From assembly GCF_001623075.1 (NCBI RefSeq), contig NZ_LMCF01000218.1:167210-231209 (forward strand): a stretch of DNA of 64,000 bases. Direction: 5' to 3'. Below are positions 10,069 to 18,735 of the stretch, piece after piece (position 1 is the stretch's first letter; each line of letters begins with the position of its first letter). A program made the translations under genes and the position numbers. The stretch is from Pseudovibrio sp. Ad37 (GTDB lineage Bacteria > Pseudomonadota > Alphaproteobacteria > Rhizobiales > Stappiaceae). The notes under the pieces were generated by a model. The model was not told the DNA's origin. It saw nothing but the letters and a program-made list of their open reading frames with translations, and searched no databases.

Positions 10069-10114
10069 AGTGTGATGGGCCACACCACCACAACGTAAGA
10101 AAGATGTACGAGCC

Positions 10115-10588
10115 ATGGAAAAGGTACCTATGACGCCGGAAGGTTATGTGATGCTCACAGAAGAGCTTAAGCATCGCACGACCGGAGAACGCCCGCGCAT
10201 TATCGCAGCCATTTCCGAAGCACGTGCTCACGGTGATCTTTCAGAGAATGCGGAGTACCACGCAGCGAAGGAACAGCAGAGCCTGAACGAAGGCCGGATC
10301 AACGAACTGGAAGCTCTTCTGGGACTTGCAGAAATCATCGATCTGACCAAACTCAGTGGCGATACTGTCAAATTCGGTGCAACCGTATCTCTCATTGACG
10401 AAGATACCGAGGAAGAAAAGAAGTACATGATCGTTGGCGATGTTGAAGCTGACGTAAAACGTGGACGTATTTCTATCTCCTCTCCAATTGCACGCGCACT
10501 CATCGGCAAGTCTGTTGGTGACAGCGTCGAAGTGACTGCTCCAGGTGGCGCACGCGGTTACGAGATTACTGAAGTCCAATTCGGTTAA
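10115..10588 (+). CDS. greA: Transcription elongation factor GreA
   Basis: Rescues backtracked RNA polymerase by stimulating transcript cleavage. The 157-aa protein has the N-terminal coiled coil whose tip carries the acidic catalytic pair ([20 protein letters not shown]) and the C-terminal FKBP-like domain ([22 protein letters not shown]). Length and motifs are typical. It follows carB across a terminator, an order conserved in many alphaproteobacteria, so it probably has its own promoter in the 95-bp gap. Confidence 0.97.
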   Translation: MEKVPMTPEGYVMLTEELKHRTTGERPRIIAAISEARAHGDLSENAEYHAAKEQQSLNEGRINELEALLGLAEIIDLTKLSGDTVKFGATVSLIDEDTEEEKKYMIVGDVEADVKRGRISISSPIARALIGKSVGDSVEVTAPGGARGYEITEVQFG

Positions 10589-10976
10589 GTAAATTGTAGA
10601 GCTGAATTCAGCATTTCAAGACTTCTCATGAACTGAGATAGTCCTTGCTTAATTTCAGAGCCTGATGATTTCAAGAAATGAAAGTGCCGCTCTGAGCGGC
10701 ATTTTTTATGCAACCCACACGAGTTATCCACTAATTACAGAACAAATAATAGGTTCCTCGATAAGTTAACGGATTTACTTCAAAAATCTGAAAAAGCAGC
10801 CAAACGCTGCGACAATCTGGCACGGGTCGCTGCCTAAAAAGCTCATATCTCATCACAATCCTCGCTTACCAACACAATTATAGGTATATATTCGTTATTT
10901 TGCATGGATAAATCTACTTACTGTTAACCCTTGTAAATGCAAATGAACTCGACAAATTGACGGGAAATTTGCTGCC
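10589..10976. other. Intergenic region greA to chemotaxis transducer
   Basis: 388 bp. It holds the greA terminator (10685-10707) and an AT-rich stretch that should contain the promoter of the globin-coupled transducer. No small ORF or structured RNA that I can support. Confidence 0.5.
10685..10707 (+). terminator. Rho-independent terminator after greA
   Basis: Stem TGCCGCT / AGCGGCA with a 3-nt loop, then six T. Confidence 0.85.
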
Positions 10977-12317
10977 ATGACCACCAATTCATTTTCAGGT
11001 CTGAAAAGCCAGCTCGGTTTTTTCAAAATCGATAGTCAGACCATAAAAACACTTTCAGATCTCTGGCCCAGTGTTGAGGGCCACTTAACACAGATTTTGA
11101 ACGATTTTTACAACCACGTTCAACGTGATCCGGAACTGAAGAAAAAGGTATCCGGTAAGGTTGATGGTTTAAAATCAGCTCAAGCAAGCCACTGGAAAAT
11201 CCTGTTCACTGGCGGCTTTGACTCCACCTATATGGAGCGCGTTGACAAGATTGGCCGCGCCCACGTGTACACCGACCTTGAGCCGGATTGGTACATTGGT
11301 GGTTATACGTTTATTCTCGAAGAGCTGACCAAAGTGCTCTCCAGCAAGATGCGCTTTTCACCAGGGCGCTTGTCGCGCAGCCTGATCGCTCTTCAAAAAG
11401 CAGTGATGTTCGACATGGGACAAGCGGTCTCCGCCTACCATCGTCACTACACAGAAGAACGTGATGAGCGCACTCACCAGCTTGAAGATGCTATCAATGC
11501 GTTTGAGCGGACAATCACCAAGCGGATAGAGCAGACAGCAGAAGCCGGCAATCGCGTCGAAAACTCTGCACTCACTCTTCGCGAGACATCCGAGCAAAGC
11601 AAAATGGCTGCAGAAGCTGCGAGCCAGTCTGCTGACTACACAGCCTCTGATGTTCACTCCGGTGCGGCAGCTGTTGAAGAGATGTCCGCAAACGTCGCCG
11701 AAATCGGTTCGCAAGTGACCCGCTCTGCAGAAACAGCACAGATAGTTTCCAAAGATGCGGAACGCACCAACGATACCGTCCTCGGGTTGCAGACAGCGAC
11801 CAACGAGATTGGCGCTGTGACTGAGCTCATCAGTGCAATCGCAGAGCAGACCAACCTCCTGGCCCTCAACGCAACCATTGAGGCAGCCCGTGCAGGTGAT
11901 GCAGGCCGCGGCTTTGCTGTTGTGGCAAGCGAAGTGAAAGACCTTGCAAGCCAGACAGGTCAGGCAACCGACGAGATTGCCTCCAAGATCAGCGCGATCC
12001 AAAGCGAGACACGCCGCTGCGTAGAAGAAATCTCTGCAATCTCTCAGAAGATTGAGGAGGTGAGTTCGACAGCGACGGCAATTGCTGATGCAGTGGACCA
12101 ACAGGCCATCGCAACCAACGAAATCTCTTCAAGCATTCAGTCCGCCTCTCAAAATGCGAAGGGCGTGACAAGCGAGTTGAGCAACATCCTGGCAACTGCA
12201 GACGAATCCAAACGCGCTGTTGCCACCGCAACATCCGCTGCGACAGAACTCAGCCAGCAAAGCGAAGCAATTTCAGAAGAAATCTCTCATTTCTTCTCAA
12301 GCATCCGCTGCCTTTAA
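10977..12317 (+). CDS. Globin-coupled methyl-accepting chemotaxis protein (soluble aerotaxis transducer)
   Basis: A 446-aa cytoplasmic chemoreceptor. Residues 1-160 are a protoglobin/globin-sensor domain: [11 protein letters not shown], and [19 protein letters not shown] with the probable haem-binding proximal His96. A linker helix leads to the MCP signalling domain with the near-invariant hairpin tip [20 protein letters not shown] and [13 protein letters not shown]. No transmembrane segment is visible, matching the HemAT class that senses O2 and signals to CheA/CheW. No other chemotaxis gene is nearby, so it is an orphan receptor. Terminated by a hairpin at 12347. Confidence 0.93.
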   Translation: MTTNSFSGLKSQLGFFKIDSQTIKTLSDLWPSVEGHLTQILNDFYNHVQRDPELKKKVSGKVDGLKSAQASHWKILFTGGFDSTYMERVDKIGRAHVYTDLEPDWYIGGYTFILEELTKVLSSKMRFSPGRLSRSLIALQKAVMFDMGQAVSAYHRHYTEERDERTHQLEDAINAFERTITKRIEQTAEAGNRVENSALTLRETSEQSKMAAEAASQSADYTASDVHSGAAAVEEMSANVAEIGSQVTRSAETAQIVSKDAERTNDTVLGLQTATNEIGAVTELISAIAEQTNLLALNATIEAARAGDAGRGFAVVASEVKDLASQTGQATDEIASKISAIQSETRRCVEEISAISQKIEEVSSTATAIADAVDQQAIATNEISSSIQSASQNAKGVTSELSNILATADESKRAVATATSAATELSQQSEAISEEISHFFSSIRCL

Positions 12318-12346
12318 TCGTCACGGCGACAATTCAAGAACACCAG

Positions 12347-12375
12347 AACGGCCTTCCACGTGAGGGCCGTTTTTG
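12347..12375 (+). terminator. Rho-independent terminator after chemotaxis transducer
   Basis: Stem AACGGCC / GGCCGTT, 11-nt loop, followed by TTTTG. Confidence 0.75.
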
Positions 12376-12461
12376 TATTTGCAGTCCAGAGCAGCAGCTC
12401 ACAAAATCAACCAAGGCACGTCCCTCTAACACCAAGAAGAAAAACAAAAAAAGGGAACGTC

Positions 12462-13796
12462 ATGTCCATCAAATTCAAACTGGTTGATGAAAGTGGTCTG
12501 CCCGGCACCACAGCACATGTCTGGGTCGCAGGCTGGATCAACGGAGGGTCACAGAAACTCTTCAAGGTCTTGGAAGGAAACAATTTCACAAGACCCAGCA
12601 CAACAAAAGCGCCAACCAGCGTTCCGTTTCAAAAGCTCTCGGATATCGGCGATGTAGTGCTAGAGGACAAAACCAACGGTGATGATCGCTTCCTGCTTGT
12701 TGTCTCCAAAGACAAGCCGCAGGACCTCACAGTCACAAACAACAACCCGATCCAATACACCCAGTACCCTTATGCCAACACACCCGGCGTAGAGGCTCCC
12801 GGCCCTTTTGACGTTTTCGAGTTTGGTCTGGATGCTCAGCTAAACCTGTCTGCGGTAAGCGGTTTTGGTCTCAACCTCCGTTTTGATGTTGAAGGCTCGG
12901 ACGGCCCGCAATATGGCATGCGCAAAGACGTGACACGGGCTCAGATTGCCAAGGCCTTCACGAAGTTCATGAAAAACGAAGCTAAGGCTGATCCAGCCGC
13001 CGCTCACTTCCTCCCCCTGCTCTACTCCACACCGCTCACAAAAGGCGGGTTCCAGCCACCGCTGGTAGACGATCAGTTCTTTGCCATCTGTGATCCTAAC
13101 GATTGGCTCGCCTCAAAATCCGGCAACTATCAGAAAACAACAGATGATCCCCTGGCAACCTATTGGGATGAGACCCTCGACCATTTCTTCTCACCGGGAA
13201 ACGTATTGAGCATCAATATTGGCTCCAAAGCGGTTCCTCGTTTGTATGAAGGAAGCTGCACCACACAGGCGCGCTCAGGATCAACCGAGCAACCCCAAGT
13301 CTATACACTGACAGGCCCAGCTGGCACTTTCCACTTCTACAAGCCGGAAAGCGGTCTGACGAGCAGCCAATACGTCTTCCAGCAATCCTTTGGCGTTGGT
13401 TTAACTCCGGCGGGGGCTGCAGGAGATGCAGGCCTGCTCCAGGATAGTATCTGGGAAGCGCTGTGCCGCGGTGTAGCACTAGACGGCGTATTGACCGCCG
13501 AAACGACAGAAAGCGCACAGGCAGCCTTTAGCACCTCAAAATGGAACGATTGGAGCAAGTGGTACGAGGCAGGCAAGACATGCCACTATTACTCAAAGTT
13601 CTTGCACTACAGCGACAGTGATGGAAACGACTCACGCCCTTCCGGCAAACCATCCCTCATGCTCAATCAGGCAGCCTATGGCTTCAGCATGGATGAAAAC
13701 CCGGTCGGCCCCTATGACGGCCCTGAAGTTCCCTCGAAAACGAACGAAAACATAAAGTCAGGCACAGTTACAATCACAGTCGGTAAGTGGGTGTAA
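12462..13796 (+). CDS. GH64-like beta-1,3-glucanase family protein
   Basis: A 444-aa protein that resembles the glycoside hydrolase 64 / thaumatin-like beta-1,3-glucanase family. Family-like landmarks in order: FDVFEFGLDAQLNLSAVSGF (central sheet before the acidic active-site region), YWDETLDHFF, then near the C-terminus CHYYSKFLHYSDSDGN, AYGFSMDENPVGPYDG, VPSK and a final TVTITVG. I recognise these by eye; the catalytic Glu/Asp pair cannot be assigned with certainty. The ATG at 12462 has AAGGGAACGTC before it; the open frame upstream runs through the previous gene's terminator and is not coding. No signal peptide is visible. It stands alone between two terminators. Confidence 0.65.
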   Translation: MSIKFKLVDESGLPGTTAHVWVAGWINGGSQKLFKVLEGNNFTRPSTTKAPTSVPFQKLSDIGDVVLEDKTNGDDRFLLVVSKDKPQDLTVTNNNPIQYTQYPYANTPGVEAPGPFDVFEFGLDAQLNLSAVSGFGLNLRFDVEGSDGPQYGMRKDVTRAQIAKAFTKFMKNEAKADPAAAHFLPLLYSTPLTKGGFQPPLVDDQFFAICDPNDWLASKSGNYQKTTDDPLATYWDETLDHFFSPGNVLSINIGSKAVPRLYEGSCTTQARSGSTEQPQVYTLTGPAGTFHFYKPESGLTSSQYVFQQSFGVGLTPAGAAGDAGLLQDSIWEALCRGVALDGVLTAETTESAQAAFSTSKWNDWSKWYEAGKTCHYYSKFLHYSDSDGNDSRPSGKPSLMLNQAAYGFSMDENPVGPYDGPEVPSKTNENIKSGTVTITVGKWV

Positions 13797-13803
13797 CCAC
13801 GCA

Positions 13804-13840
13804 TAAAAAAACGGCCTTCCTACGCGAAGGCCGTTTAAAA
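13804..13840. terminator. Bidirectional terminator between GH64-like and Lrp genes
   Basis: Perfect 11-bp stem AAACGGCCTTC / GAAGGCCGTTT around CTACGC between convergent genes. The T-tract is best on the minus strand (seven T), so it mainly serves the Lrp gene. Confidence 0.8.
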
Positions 13841-13862
13841 AGTTTCTCCCGGATAAGCCCCG

Positions 13863-14345
13863 TTAGAAATACTCAGGCTTATCAATCGGCACGTTCGGCT
13901 CATCCTTGATACGGCGGATGGTCAGTGCAGTGCGAACATGATCCACATTCTTTGTGGAGGTCACATCGCGAATAATGAAGTTCTGGAAGGTTTCCAGATC
14001 TTTAGCCGTACAGCGCATGATGAAGTCAACTTCACCTGACACCATGTAGCTCTCCCGAACCAACGGCCATTCCTTGACTTGCGCTTCAAATGAGACGAGG
14101 TCATTCTCTGTTTGGTTATGCAATCCAACCATGACAAAGGCGGTGACTTCATATCCCAGTTGTTTCTCATCAAGTAGCGTACGGTAGCCGCGAATGAGTC
14201 CTGCTTCTTCCAGGGCTCGAACCCTGCGCAAACATGGGGGCGCAGAAATTCCTACACGACGAGCCAGCTCCACATTGGTAATGCGGCCGTCTCCCTGCAG
14301 CTCCTTCAAAATTTGCCAGTCGATCGAATCCAGACGCGCTTTCAA
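13863..14345 (-). CDS. Lrp/AsnC-family transcriptional regulator
   Basis: A 160-aa regulator with an N-terminal HTH (LDSIDWQILKELQGDGRITN, VELARRVGISAPPCLRRVRALEEAGLIRGY) and a C-terminal RAM/AsnC ligand-binding domain (VRESYMVSGEVDFIMRC). Full length and intact. Members of this family bind amino acids and form octamers on DNA. It diverges from the ELM1-like gene with a 161-bp promoter gap; in Rhizobiales an Lrp-type gene commonly sits beside trxB and lsrB, as here. The target is unknown; the divergent neighbour is the simplest candidate. Confidence 0.92.
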   Translation of the reverse strand: MKARLDSIDWQILKELQGDGRITNVELARRVGISAPPCLRRVRALEEAGLIRGYRTLLDEKQLGYEVTAFVMVGLHNQTENDLVSFEAQVKEWPLVRESYMVSGEVDFIMRCTAKDLETFQNFIIRDVTSTKNVDHVRTALTIRRIKDEPNVPIDKPEYF

Positions 14346-14506
14346 GCTCGTCTCCTTTGCTTGTCCTATTGGATTAACAGTTAACCTGTTTTACAACACT
14401 GCCTAAAACACGAAGTTAGGCGAAATGCTAGTTTATTGCTTATTTGCGACAGACTATATCAACAAATAGCATTTTGCAGACACTTCCCGAAAGCTGGGGG
14501 AACAAA

Positions 14507-15466
14507 ATGTCGCAAAACCTGTGGGTTTTAACAGATGGCAAGATCGGAGACGTAGCACAATGCATCGGTGTAGCCGACGCGTTGGGACTTCCCTACGAAA
14601 TTCGATTAGTTGCCCCCCGCAAGCTTTTTACCTACGCAATGCCTTGGGGACCAATCGATCCCAAAGACGCACCACACAAGCTAGAAAGCCCGCTTGCACC
14701 CCCATATCCCGCGGTCGCGATTGCATCCGGGCGCAGAGCGGTGCCCTACTTACGCGCACTAAAGCGGCTTTCCAAGGGCCAGACCTTTACTGTTTTCCTC
14801 AAGAACCCAAAGATCAACAGCAAATTTGCTGATTTTGTCTGGGCGCCGGAACATGACGGAATTTCTGGGAAAAACATAGTAACAACACTTACATCACCTC
14901 ACCGTTTTTCAGCTCAAAAGCTGCAGGACGCGCGTGACAACCCGCTTGAAGCCATCGCAGCACTGCCAAAGCCCAAAGCAGCTGTCCTGATTGGCGGCAA
15001 TTCCCAGCATCACACCTTTACGCCCGACAATATCAACACGCTTCTCGCCGCACTTAAAAACCTGTCGCACACCCATTCGCTCATGATCACCTGCTCTCGC
15101 CGCACCCCAAGAGAGCTGGCAATGCAGTTGCATGACCTGGGCAGATCTGAGGGTCATCTCTTCTGGAATGGGGAAGGTGAAAACCCCATCGCTCAGTACC
15201 TGGCCAACGCAGAAATCACAGTGGTTACAACAGATTCCACCAATATGGTGGGGGAAGCTGCAGCCACTGGAAAGCCTATCTATGGCTTCCGCCCAACAGG
15301 TAGTCACAGAAAGTTTGATAGGTTTTTATCAAGAATGGAGGATTTGGGAGTACTTCATCCCTTCCCCGGAGACATATTAGCACCTACTTATGAACCGATA
15401 GACGCAACACCGGATATTGCGGATGCCATATCCAAAGCGATTGAACAAAAGCAAACGAGCGGATAG
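14507..15466 (+). CDS. ELM1/GtrOC1-family putative glycosyltransferase-like protein
   Basis: A 319-aa protein of the family named after plant ELM1 (mitochondrial fission ELM1-like, DUF1022). It starts MSQNLWVLTDGKIGDVAQC with GGGGGAAC before the ATG at 14507; the frame is open 21 codons further upstream but lacks a ribosome site there. Typical segments: GDVAQCIGVADAL, AIASGRRAVPYLRALK, ITCSRRTPRELA, VTTDSTNMVGEAAATGKPIYGF. The fold suggests a GT-B sugar-nucleotide enzyme, but the bacterial reaction is not established. It lies 63 bp upstream of trxB in the same direction, likely one operon ELM1-like - trxB - lsrB. Confidence 0.85.
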   Translation: MSQNLWVLTDGKIGDVAQCIGVADALGLPYEIRLVAPRKLFTYAMPWGPIDPKDAPHKLESPLAPPYPAVAIASGRRAVPYLRALKRLSKGQTFTVFLKNPKINSKFADFVWAPEHDGISGKNIVTTLTSPHRFSAQKLQDARDNPLEAIAALPKPKAAVLIGGNSQHHTFTPDNINTLLAALKNLSHTHSLMITCSRRTPRELAMQLHDLGRSEGHLFWNGEGENPIAQYLANAEITVVTTDSTNMVGEAAATGKPIYGFRPTGSHRKFDRFLSRMEDLGVLHPFPGDILAPTYEPIDATPDIADAISKAIEQKQTSG

Positions 15467-15529
15467 AACCCCTCCCTAACACGGCACTGGTACTATCCAA
15501 GCGCGCACGAAATTTGAGGTTCTGAGGAA

Positions 15530-16492
15530 ATGACTGTTAAGCACACCAAACTCCTGATCGTAGGCTCCGGCCCTGCTGGCTACACCGCCGCAATCTACGG
15601 CGCACGCGCTATGCTGGAACCGCTTCTGGTCACAGGTGTGCAGACTGGCGGTCAGCTGACCATCACCACCGACGTTGAAAACTACCCGGGCTTTGCCGAT
15701 CCAATTCAGGGTCCTTGGCTGGTTGAAGAAATGCGCAAGCAGGCAGAAAACGTCGGCACCAAGATCGATTACGACACCATTTTGGAAGCAGACCTCTCCA
15801 AGCGCCCGTTTGAGCTGAAAGGCGACAGCGGCACCCTTTACACCGCAGATGCCCTCGTCATCGCAACCGGTGCACAGGCAAAATGGCTCGGTCTGCCTTC
15901 TGAGGAAAAGTATCAGGCTGGTGGCGTATCCGCATGTGCAACCTGTGACGGTTTCTTCTACCGTGGCAAGGAAGTTGTTGTGGTTGGTGGCGGCAACACC
16001 GCCGTTGAAGAAGCGCTCTACCTCGCGAACCTGGCAGAAAAAGTCACGCTGGTTCACCGTCGTGATGCCCTGCGCTCCGAAAAGATCCTTCAGGAACGCC
16101 TCTTCAAAAACGAAAAGATCAACGTGGTCTGGGACAGTGAAGTGGATGAAATCCTCGGCACCGAAAATCCAGCTGTTGTAACTGGCATCCGCCTGAAAAA
16201 CCGTAAGACCGGTGAAACCACAGAAATGTCCACACACGGCGTATTCATCGCTATTGGACACGCTCCGGCGGTTGACCTTGTCAAAGATCAGGTAAAGATG
16301 AAGGAATCCGGTTACATTTGGACCGAAGCCGATTCAACTCAGACATCCATTCCGGGTGTGTACGCAGCTGGCGACGTGACTGATGAGCAGTACCGTCAAG
16401 CTGTGACCGCTGCAGGAATGGGCTGCATGGCTGCACTGGAAGCAGAACGCTACCTGGCAGCTTTGGAAGCTGAAACCGAAGCAGCAGAATAA
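15530..16492 (+). CDS. trxB: Thioredoxin-disulfide reductase
   Basis: NADPH-dependent flavoenzyme that reduces thioredoxin. The 320-aa protein has the FAD-binding GSGPAGYTAAIYGARAML, the redox-active CATC (Cys136/Cys139), the NADPH-binding GGGNTAVEEALYLA and the C-terminal FAD motif GVYAAGDVTDEQYRQAVTAAG. All catalytic features are intact. It is followed after 27 bp by the LysR gene lsrB, a linkage that in Sinorhizobium couples thiol redox control to LsrB. Confidence 0.97.
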   Translation: MTVKHTKLLIVGSGPAGYTAAIYGARAMLEPLLVTGVQTGGQLTITTDVENYPGFADPIQGPWLVEEMRKQAENVGTKIDYDTILEADLSKRPFELKGDSGTLYTADALVIATGAQAKWLGLPSEEKYQAGGVSACATCDGFFYRGKEVVVVGGGNTAVEEALYLANLAEKVTLVHRRDALRSEKILQERLFKNEKINVVWDSEVDEILGTENPAVVTGIRLKNRKTGETTEMSTHGVFIAIGHAPAVDLVKDQVKMKESGYIWTEADSTQTSIPGVYAAGDVTDEQYRQAVTAAGMGCMAALEAERYLAALEAETEAAE

Positions 16493-16519
16493 GAAACCGG
16501 GAAGATGGGGGGAAAGCAA

Positions 16520-17431
16520 ATGCCAGGCCGTTCTTTGGATTGGGACAAGCTGCGAATTTTCCACGCAGCAGCACAGGCAGGAAGCTTTACCCACGCAGGC
16601 GAAGCTCTCAACATGAGCCAGTCGGCTGTCAGCCGTCAGGTCAGTGCACTTGAGGCAGAGCTGGGTGTCCCCCTCTTCCACCGTCATGCGCGCGGGCTGA
16701 TTCCAACAGAACAAGGCGAGCTTCTTTACAGAACCGCCCGTGAAGTTCTGCTGAAACTGGAAACCGTTCAGTCCCGCCTGACAGACACCAAGGAAAAGCC
16801 AAGCGGCACGCTCCGTGTCACCACCACAGTGGGTCTTGGCTCAACTTGGCTCACCGCCCGTGTCAACGAGTTCGTGGATCTTTACCCGGACATGCGTCTG
16901 GAACTCATCTGCATGGATGATGAGCTGGATCTGGGCATGCGTGAGGCCGATGTCGCCATCCGCTTGCGCCAGCCAACACAGCCGGACCTCATCCAGCGCA
17001 AGCTGTTTACGGTACATTTCCACGTCTACGCTTCACCGACCTATATTGAGCGCTTTGGCAGCCCAAGCACCATCGATGATCTGGACCACCACCGTCTGAT
17101 CACCATCGGTGACAACATGGCCTCCTACCTGCGCGCGATGAACTGGCTTGCAACAGCCGGTTTGCCAAACGGCGAGCGCCGCGATGTCTCCCTGCGCGTG
17201 AACAACCTGTCTGGCATCAAGAAAGCCGTACAGACCGGTGTCGGCATCGCTATTCTGCCGGATTACATGGTTGAACCAGGAGCAGGCATCAAACGCGTTA
17301 TGTCTGTGACACAGGAAGAGCTGCCAAGTTTTGATACCTACTTCGTGTATCCATCCGAGCTGAAAAACACCGCTCGTGTAACCGCATTCAGAGACTTCCT
17401 CGTCTCCTATGCAGAACGTTGGACACACTAG
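16520..17431 (+). CDS. lsrB: LysR-family regulator, LsrB/VtlR type
   Basis: A 303-aa LysR-type regulator. N-terminal winged HTH: LDWDKLRIFHAAAQAGSFTH, ALNMSQSAVSRQVSALEAEL; then a periplasmic-binding-like effector domain with GTLRVTTTVGLGSTWL and GVGIAILPDYMV. An upstream ATG at 16505 is possible, but the ATG at 16520 directly follows the purine-rich GGGGGGAAAGCAA. Position just after trxB and just before an AbcR-type sRNA matches lsrB of Sinorhizobium and vtlR of Brucella/Agrobacterium, which are known to control redox, envelope and AbcR expression. The ortholog call rests on sequence feel and this synteny. Confidence 0.85.
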   Translation: MPGRSLDWDKLRIFHAAAQAGSFTHAGEALNMSQSAVSRQVSALEAELGVPLFHRHARGLIPTEQGELLYRTAREVLLKLETVQSRLTDTKEKPSGTLRVTTTVGLGSTWLTARVNEFVDLYPDMRLELICMDDELDLGMREADVAIRLRQPTQPDLIQRKLFTVHFHVYASPTYIERFGSPSTIDDLDHHRLITIGDNMASYLRAMNWLATAGLPNGERRDVSLRVNNLSGIKKAVQTGVGIAILPDYMVEPGAGIKRVMSVTQEELPSFDTYFVYPSELKNTARVTAFRDFLVSYAERWTH

Positions 17432-17494
17432 GCTAGAACTCTGCAAAAGAGCTAAGTTGGCTTGATAAGCCAGCTCAGGAGTTTCAACCCTAAG

Positions 17495-17509
17495 TTTTGC
17501 ACTGCAAAA
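17495..17509. promoter_or_regulatory. 15-bp perfect palindrome TTTTGCA-C-TGCAAAA
   Basis: Perfect inverted repeat between the lsrB stop codon and its terminator. It shares the TGCAAAA half with sequences upstream of the sRNA promoter, so it may be an auxiliary regulator-binding site. Confidence 0.35.
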
Positions 17510-17533
17510 TAAATAATATTCCAGATCTCTTTT

Positions 17534-17566
17534 GAGGCCTCTCAGACCGTCTGTGAGGCCTTTTTC
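17534..17566 (+). terminator. Rho-independent terminator after lsrB
   Basis: Stem AGGCCTC / GAGGCCT with an inner CAGAC-type pairing, followed by five T. Confidence 0.75.
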
Positions 17567-17697
17567 ACGCCATCTCATCCCGAAATGACAATATCTTACG
17601 CAGAGTTAGCTTTCTGACAGTTGTCAAATCCTGCAATGAAGTTTCGAGGGTTTTGAGCCCCCTTAAAAATGCATAGCTGCAATGCAAAAATTAAGGA

Positions 17698-17726
17698 TTG
17701 CTGTTTCGGCGCTGCACTGCATATAT
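17698..17726 (+). promoter_or_regulatory. Putative sigma-70-type promoter of the AbcR-like sRNA
   Basis: TTGCTG at 17698-17703 and ATATAT at 17721-17726 are spaced 17 bp apart, predicting transcription from about 17733. Just upstream (17668-17690) the motif ATGCA occurs twice, 13 bp apart, a plausible LysR activator site. Confidence 0.5.
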
Positions 17727-17732
17727 ACACCT

Positions 17733-17875
17733 GCTGTTGATCAGTTGTTGTCACACCTCTCCTCCCAGTGACATCAACATCCGATCAACTGTTCCCCTCT
17801 GGAAGGTGATTGCACCCATTAGGTGCTTTATCATTCATCACTTCGAAACCGGACCGCATGGTCCGGTTTTTTTTT
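17733..17875 (+). ncRNA. abcR: AbcR-type (alpha-r15 family) trans-acting small RNA
   Basis: No protein explains this stretch, yet it has a promoter, stable folding and a strong terminator. Stem-loop 1: GTTGATC (17736-17742) pairs with GATCAAC (17783-17789), and inside it GTTG-TGTCAC pairs with GTGACA-CAAC, leaving the loop ACCTCTCCTCCCA, an anti-Shine-Dalgarno motif. A second pyrimidine-rich segment, TTCCCCTCT, follows, then a small GCACC/GGTGC hairpin and the terminator AACCGGACC-GCAT-GGTCCGGTT with nine T. The anti-SD loops and position next to lsrB match AbcR1/AbcR2 of Sinorhizobium, Agrobacterium and Brucella, Hfq-dependent repressors of ABC-transporter mRNAs. Only one copy is seen here; many relatives have two. 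Ends are approximate. Confidence 0.75.
17847..17875 (+). terminator. Rho-independent terminator of the AbcR-like sRNA
   Basis: Perfect 9-bp stem AACCGGACC / GGTCCGGTT around GCAT with a nine-T tract, typical of Hfq-binding sRNA tails. Confidence 0.9.
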
Positions 17876-18367
17876 GCCAAATGCCAAAGATGACCAAGGG
17901 TCTCCCTAAGTCTTTTAGTCAGCAAACCTCTTCAAGCACCTCGCAGCACACAAGGCCAGCAACTCACCTGACGCGCTATAAAGCTGTTTTGAATGGCCTT
18001 TTGCTGAGCAGTTACAGCCGCTGACAAACACGCATGACATGCTCAAAATCGCCCTGCCTAAAAACAGACCTAGGGTCGCTTACTTCTTGGGCACACTAAA
18101 AAATCAACTATCCCAGATACACGTAGAGACATGCGGATTCATCAGGCTATTGCGCAGCACCACCTTGGGAAAACCCATCAGATTCAAGGTATTCCCAACT
18201 CACATAAACTAGTAGTTTCTGCAATCCTTACTCAAATTAACTATATTTTTCCTAGGTAAATCTTCAAACAGTGAAATTTCACCACCTCTAATCAGCGAAA
18301 TTACAAATCAGCTTGCATCCTTTACTTATCGAATCATACCTATTGGCAAATATCCGAGGTAATGGAT

Positions 18368-18511
18368 GTGAATGACCTGAGAAAAGCATTTTACACTCTG
18401 GTTGCCTGCGCACTTTTCGCAATCTATGGCGAAATCTCCCACGCCATAAGCGAAGCTGACAGAGCGGAACGGCTCGGCAGTCAAATCACTTTGCACATTC
18501 CGGCAGAATAA
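18368..18511 (+). CDS. 47-aa small putatively secreted protein
   Basis: Short ORF, either from ATG at 18362 or, better spaced from GAGG at 18356-18359, GTG at 18368. The peptide has a signal-peptide-like start (NDLRKAFYTLVACALFAIYG, ending EISHA) followed by ISEADRAERLGS and a stop after HIPAE. A cleaved product would be only about 20 residues. I do not recognise the family. It stands alone between the sRNA and msrP; a gene of unknown role or a chance ORF are both possible. Confidence 0.45.
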   Translation: MNDLRKAFYTLVACALFAIYGEISHAISEADRAERLGSQITLHIPAE

Positions 18512-18680
18512 CAGCGGCACACTTTGATTCCTCTTTTAACGAGGACAAGCCGCATTTCAGTTATCCACAACAACCGGCAGGTTATCCTTCCAGTTCAATC
18601 CTGCCTAATCCTACAGCTCTAAAAACCCATTGAGTGAATAGGCTAATTCGCCAAACCCAACACCACATCACAACGCGCAC

Positions 18681-18735
18681 AAAAAAGCCTGAGTGGCTTT
18701 GTCGCTCATTCGCAACCAAACCACTCAGGCCTTTT
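18681..18735 (-). terminator. Rho-independent terminator after msrP
   Basis: Perfect 10-bp stem GCCTGAGTGG / CCACTCAGGC with a 24-nt loop; six T follow on the minus strand. Confidence 0.8.

Noticed and set aside
11358..12101. 247-codon frame antisense to the chemoreceptor
   Set aside because: Shadow of the MCP domain; no motif, no ribosome site.
15476..16261. 261-codon frame antisense to trxB
   Set aside because: Shadow of an intact essential-type gene on the other strand.
17698..18024. 108-codon frame over the sRNA locus
   Set aside because: It crosses a strong terminator and the structured sRNA; no ribosome site.
17880..18350. Second tandem AbcR copy
   Set aside because: I looked for another anti-SD loop with terminator downstream and found none.
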